Both the position numbers and the translations under genes were made by a program. The notes under the pieces were generated by a model. The model worked only from the letters and a program-made list of their open reading frames with translations, made no database searches and was not told the origin of the DNA. This document shows, in pieces, positions 6,171 through 8,245 of a DNA stretch of 8,245 nucleotides. Location of the stretch: assembly GCA_045614825.1 (NCBI GenBank), contig JAZLDO010000091.1, forward strand, positions 1 to 8,245, given 5' to 3'. The stretch is from Aphodosoma sp045614825. Its GTDB lineage: Bacteria > Bacteroidota > Bacteroidia > Bacteroidales > Paludibacteraceae. Position 1 is the first letter of the stretch, and every line of letters starts with the position of its first letter.

Positions 6171-6644
6171 ATGAATCTTGAATTGTTAAACATGCCCGAC
6201 TATAGCAACCGTATTCGTCTGCGTCAGCACAACGACCAATTGCAAATATTCGACTCAATACGAGGCAAATGGCTTGTTCTAACACCCGAGGAGTGGGTAC
6301 GTCAAAACACAGTCATCTACATATCCGATACCCTCGAAGTACCAATGACTCGCATAGCAAACGAAGTAACTATCACATACAACGGACTAACCAAGCGATG
6401 CGATTCTATCATCTACGACGACTACGGCAATCCTCTCATAATCATTGAATACAAACGCTCCGACATAGAAATAACCCAACGTGTATTTGATCAAATTGCC
6501 ACCTACAATCTACAACTCCACGTACCATACCTCATCGTCAGCAATGGACAACAACACTTTCTCTGCAAGGTAGATTTCGAAAACCATAAATACATCTTCG
6601 CAGAGCAATGGCCCAAATATAACGAATTAATAATCAAAAACTAA
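6171..6644 (+). CDS. Stand-alone HsdR N-terminal domain protein (PD-(D/E)XK nuclease fold)
   Basis: The 157-residue protein consists of little more than the nuclease-type domain found at the N-terminus of type I restriction HsdR subunits (HSDR_N_2 type). TPEEWVRQ (38-45) precedes the core. Candidate catalytic residues are Glu65, Asp78 in KRCDSIIYD, and Glu93 and Lys95 in IIEYKRSDIEIT, followed by QIATY (108-112), which fits the QxxxY motif of HsdR nucleases. IVSNGQQHFLCKVDFEN (122-138) is the usual C-terminal strand pair. There is no helicase domain and no hsdM or hsdS gene nearby, so it is not a complete restriction enzyme. It sits between the DUF4290 gene (27 bp) and holA (199 bp). An active nuclease is inferred from motifs only; the true substrate is unknown. 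ATG 6192 is an alternative start. Confidence 0.9.
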   Translation: MNLELLNMPDYSNRIRLRQHNDQLQIFDSIRGKWLVLTPEEWVRQNTVIYISDTLEVPMTRIANEVTITYNGLTKRCDSIIYDDYGNPLIIIEYKRSDIEITQRVFDQIATYNLQLHVPYLIVSNGQQHFLCKVDFENHKYIFAEQWPKYNELIIKN

Positions 6645-6656
6645 AAATATATTCAA

Positions 6657-6725
6657 CTGTTGACTATAGACTGTTGACATAAAAAACCATAAAAACAAAA
6701 ACCGAAAATAGTTGTGATATGTCAA
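6657..6725. repeat. Heptad array D plus inverted repeat after the HsdR_N gene
   Basis: Units ctgttga, ctataga, ctgttga (6657-6677) keep an exact 7-bp period. The third unit overlaps an inverted repeat, ttgacata (6674-6681) with tatgtcaa (6718-6725), a perfect 8-bp pair around a 36-nt A-rich loop. The 199-bp gap before holA has no gene and no clear promoter match. Confidence 0.5.
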
Positions 6726-6806
6726 ACACCTATGCTACGAATAAAATTGGAAGTTAAATAAACTCATTTGCTTCTTTAAAAATAAAATCAACAACAAAGT
6801 TATTAA

Positions 6807-6834
6807 CTTTCAAATTTCAACTTTCATCTTTCAA
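6807..6834. repeat. Heptad array E upstream of holA
   Basis: Four units, ctttcaa, atttcaa, ctttcat and ctttcaa, run without a gap in a strict 7-bp period, followed by an A/T tail and the holA ATG 9 bp later. The unit ctttcaa is the same as in the array after holA (7927-7947). Confidence 0.8.
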
Positions 6835-6843
6835 ATTATATTT

Positions 6844-7869
6844 ATGGCTAAACAAGCTGGCATAACATATCAGCAGATTATCAACCAAATGAAATCGGGC
6901 GATTGGAAACCCATCTATTTCCTACATGGCGAAGAGGACTACTTCATCGACCTCATAGCCAACTATGTCGAAGAAAATCTGCTCACCGACGACGAAAAAG
7001 AGTTCAATATGACGGTCATATATGCCACCAAAGATACCTCTTGCGACGAAATCATTATGGCTGCCAAACGCTACCCTATGATGAGTCAATACCAACTCAT
7101 TATGGTCCGCGAAGCTCAAAATATACGCAATTTCGACAATCTCAGCACCTATCTCAAACAACCTCTTGCATCAAGCATCATAGTCTTTTGTCACAAACAC
7201 GGCTCTATCGATGGTCGCAAAAAGGTTTTCAAAGACATTGCAACATCAGGCATCTTGTTTGAATCTAAATGCAAATACGACAACGAAATCCCTTCGTGGA
7301 TCACCACCTATGTGCGCGAGCATAATGCTGATATCGAACCCAAAGCCGCCAATCTGCTTGCCGAATTTCTCGGCACTCAACTCAGCAAGGTGGTAAACGA
7401 AGTCGACAAACTCCTCATCCTGCTCAACAACTCCGAAACTCGTCGCATCGACTCTCTCATGGTCGAGCGCAACATCGGTATTTCTAAGGACTACAACAAC
7501 TTCGAACTTGTCAAAGCCCTTGGCGATCGCGACATTCTCAAAATCAATCGCATCATCGACCACTTCGCCAAAGACCACAAAAACAACCCTATCGTAGTCA
7601 CTACCACCGTTGTTTTCAACTTCTTCGCTACCCTATTGTTATATCACTCACTCAAAGATAAATCACAAGCCAACGTAGCTGCCGAGCTCAAAATCAATCC
7701 TTATTTCGTAAAGGACTACCAACACGCTGCCTCAATCTACAACTCTGCTCGCACCCTCTACGCCATCGGACTAATCCGCGAACTCGACGTGCGCAGCAAA
7801 GGTTTCGGCGACTCCAGCACCTCTCACCGCGACCTACTCCGCGAAATTATGTTCAAAATAACGCACTAA
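6844..7869 (+). CDS. holA: DNA polymerase III subunit delta
   Basis: Delta is the clamp-loader subunit that opens the beta sliding clamp, working with the gamma/tau and delta' subunits at the replication fork. The 341-residue length is typical. The N-terminal AAA+-like domain is seen in PIYFLHGEEDYFIDLIANYV (23-42), with a degenerate nucleotide-binding loop as usual for delta, and in RYPMMSQYQLIMVREAQNI (76-94). The strand ASSIIVFCHKH lies at 109-119. The middle domain includes LLAEFLGTQLSKVVNEVDKL, and the C-terminal collar domain ends with DLLREIMFKI. It is preceded by a heptad array and followed by a long inverted repeat. The ATG is in an A/T-rich start context with no Shine-Dalgarno, normal for Bacteroidales. 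The upstream HsdR_N gene is probably in the same transcript. Confidence 0.95.
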   Translation: MAKQAGITYQQIINQMKSGDWKPIYFLHGEEDYFIDLIANYVEENLLTDDEKEFNMTVIYATKDTSCDEIIMAAKRYPMMSQYQLIMVREAQNIRNFDNLSTYLKQPLASSIIVFCHKHGSIDGRKKVFKDIATSGILFESKCKYDNEIPSWITTYVREHNADIEPKAANLLAEFLGTQLSKVVNEVDKLLILLNNSETRRIDSLMVERNIGISKDYNNFELVKALGDRDILKINRIIDHFAKDHKNNPIVVTTTVVFNFFATLLLYHSLKDKSQANVAAELKINPYFVKDYQHAASIYNSARTLYAIGLIRELDVRSKGFGDSSTSHRDLLREIMFKITH

Positions 7870-7871
7870 TC

Positions 7872-7943
7872 AAGTTGAAATGTGAAAGTTTAAAATTTAA
7901 AGTTACCATGCGGTATTAAATTTCATCTTTCAACTTTCAACTT
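7872..7943. repeat. Long imperfect hairpin after holA
   Basis: The arm aagttgaaatgtgaaag (7872-7888), extended by aaatttaa (7893-7900), pairs with ttaaattt (7916-7923) and catctttcaactttcaactt (7924-7943). The tip is a perfect TACC-ATGC-GGTA hairpin (7904-7915). Together they give a stem of about 30 bp with few mismatches, starting 2 bp after the holA stop. The left arm itself runs in 7-bp steps (agttgaa, atgtgaa, agtttaa, aatttaa), the reverse complement of the ctttcaa units. There is no proper T run after it, so a terminator role is uncertain. Confidence 0.7.
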
Positions 7944-7954
7944 TCAACTTTTAA
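7927..7954. repeat. Heptad array F between holA and the dehydrogenase
   Basis: Three identical units ctttcaa and one variant cttttaa lie in perfect register, followed by attataa. The array overlaps the right arm of the hairpin after holA and stops where the dehydrogenase frame opens. It is the most regular array in the window. Confidence 0.85.
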
Positions 7955-7957
7955 ATT

Positions 7958-8245
7958 ATAAATATTCTTTTAACAACCAAACTCCCTATCGAAGGCTTCA
8001 CTTCTATCAGCGAGCATAACATCATTATGCCCGAAGCCCCAAAATCCACTCCAACCGAACTCATCAAGCATCTTGCCGATGCCGACATACTTCTATCTAC
8101 TTTCGACTACAAAATCACAGGCGAAATGATTGCCGCTGCGCCTAACCTCAAGCTAATCACCAACTCCGGCGTAGGTTTCAACAATGTCGACATCGCTGCA
8201 GCTCGCGACCATGGTATCCCTGTTACCAACACCCCAGGTCCTGTC
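7958..8245 (+). CDS. D-2-hydroxyacid dehydrogenase, N-terminal part (3' end outside window; start codon unclear)
   Basis: The frame encodes the start of an NAD(P)-dependent D-isomer 2-hydroxyacid dehydrogenase of the glyoxylate/hydroxypyruvate reductase or SerA group. ILLTTKLPIEGF is the usual first strand and turn of the catalytic domain. LADADILLSTFDYKITGEMI follows, then NLKLITNSGVGFNNVDIAAA and GIPVTNTPGPV, the typical hinge before the nucleotide-binding domain. The frame opens after TAA at 7952-7954, and no ATG, GTG or TTG precedes this homology; AUA 7958 sits where Met is expected, with AUU at 7955 and 7964 nearby. The first conventional in-frame start, ATG 8027, would remove the first strand. 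It may start at a rare codon, be damaged, or contain a sequence error. The exact substrate cannot be told. Confidence 0.8.
   Translation, partial: MNILLTTKLPIEGFTSISEHNIIMPEAPKSTPTELIKHLADADILLSTFDYKITGEMIAAAPNLKLITNSGVGFNNVDIAAARDHGIPVTNTPGPV

Noticed and set aside
6171..6644. Complete type I restriction system
   Set aside because: Only the HsdR N-terminal domain is present; no helicase part, hsdM or hsdS gene is visible in the window.
6807..7954. CRISPR array or attachment-site pair around holA
   Set aside because: The ctttcaa units are contiguous 7-mers without spacers, and holA is a core gene with no integrase nearby.

Overview
The window looks like a chromosomal stretch from a member of the order Bacteroidales; the genus cannot be told. 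The evidence is a bacterial V-type ATPase cluster in the order D-I-K, a DUF4290 gene, A-rich start regions without Shine-Dalgarno sequences, and two promoters that fit the Bacteroidetes primary-sigma consensus (TTTG, about 20 nt, TAnnTTTG). Nearly all genes are housekeeping. I see no tRNA, rRNA, CRISPR array, transposase, phage gene or multi-gene defence system.

Layout. Positions 1-2964 (+) hold the end of a V-ATPase cluster: the C-terminal part of stalk subunit D, the membrane subunit I, and, after a 299-bp structured gap, the proteolipid subunit K. K carries every residue known to bind Na+ in the Enterococcus hirae ring, so the enzyme is probably Na+-coupled. Positions 2965-3354 have no gene but hold two hairpin terminators and a hairpin-rich element of about 310 bp with imperfect inverted ends. 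Positions 3355-4550 (-) hold an ECF-type sigma factor followed by nadD (NAD synthesis). Two divergent promoters lie at 4677-4764. Positions 4806-8245 (+) hold tsaB (tRNA t6A modification), a DUF4290 protein, a stand-alone HsdR_N-type nuclease-fold protein, holA (DNA polymerase III delta) and the start of a D-2-hydroxyacid dehydrogenase. These probably form one long transcription unit from the tsaB promoter, since I found no other convincing promoter.

The most unusual signal lies outside the genes. At least six intergenic sites carry short arrays with an exact 7-bp period (units such as ctttcaa, aactctc, ctgttga, tatagtg). Several end a few bases before a start codon. One array forms an arm of a long hairpin after holA and runs up to a dehydrogenase gene that lacks a usable start codon at its expected N-terminus.

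The other points worth a second look are the 2993-3304 element, the leader of subunit K and the orphan nuclease-fold protein beside holA. I do not see a clear new multi-gene system; the heptad arrays are the best candidate for something undescribed.
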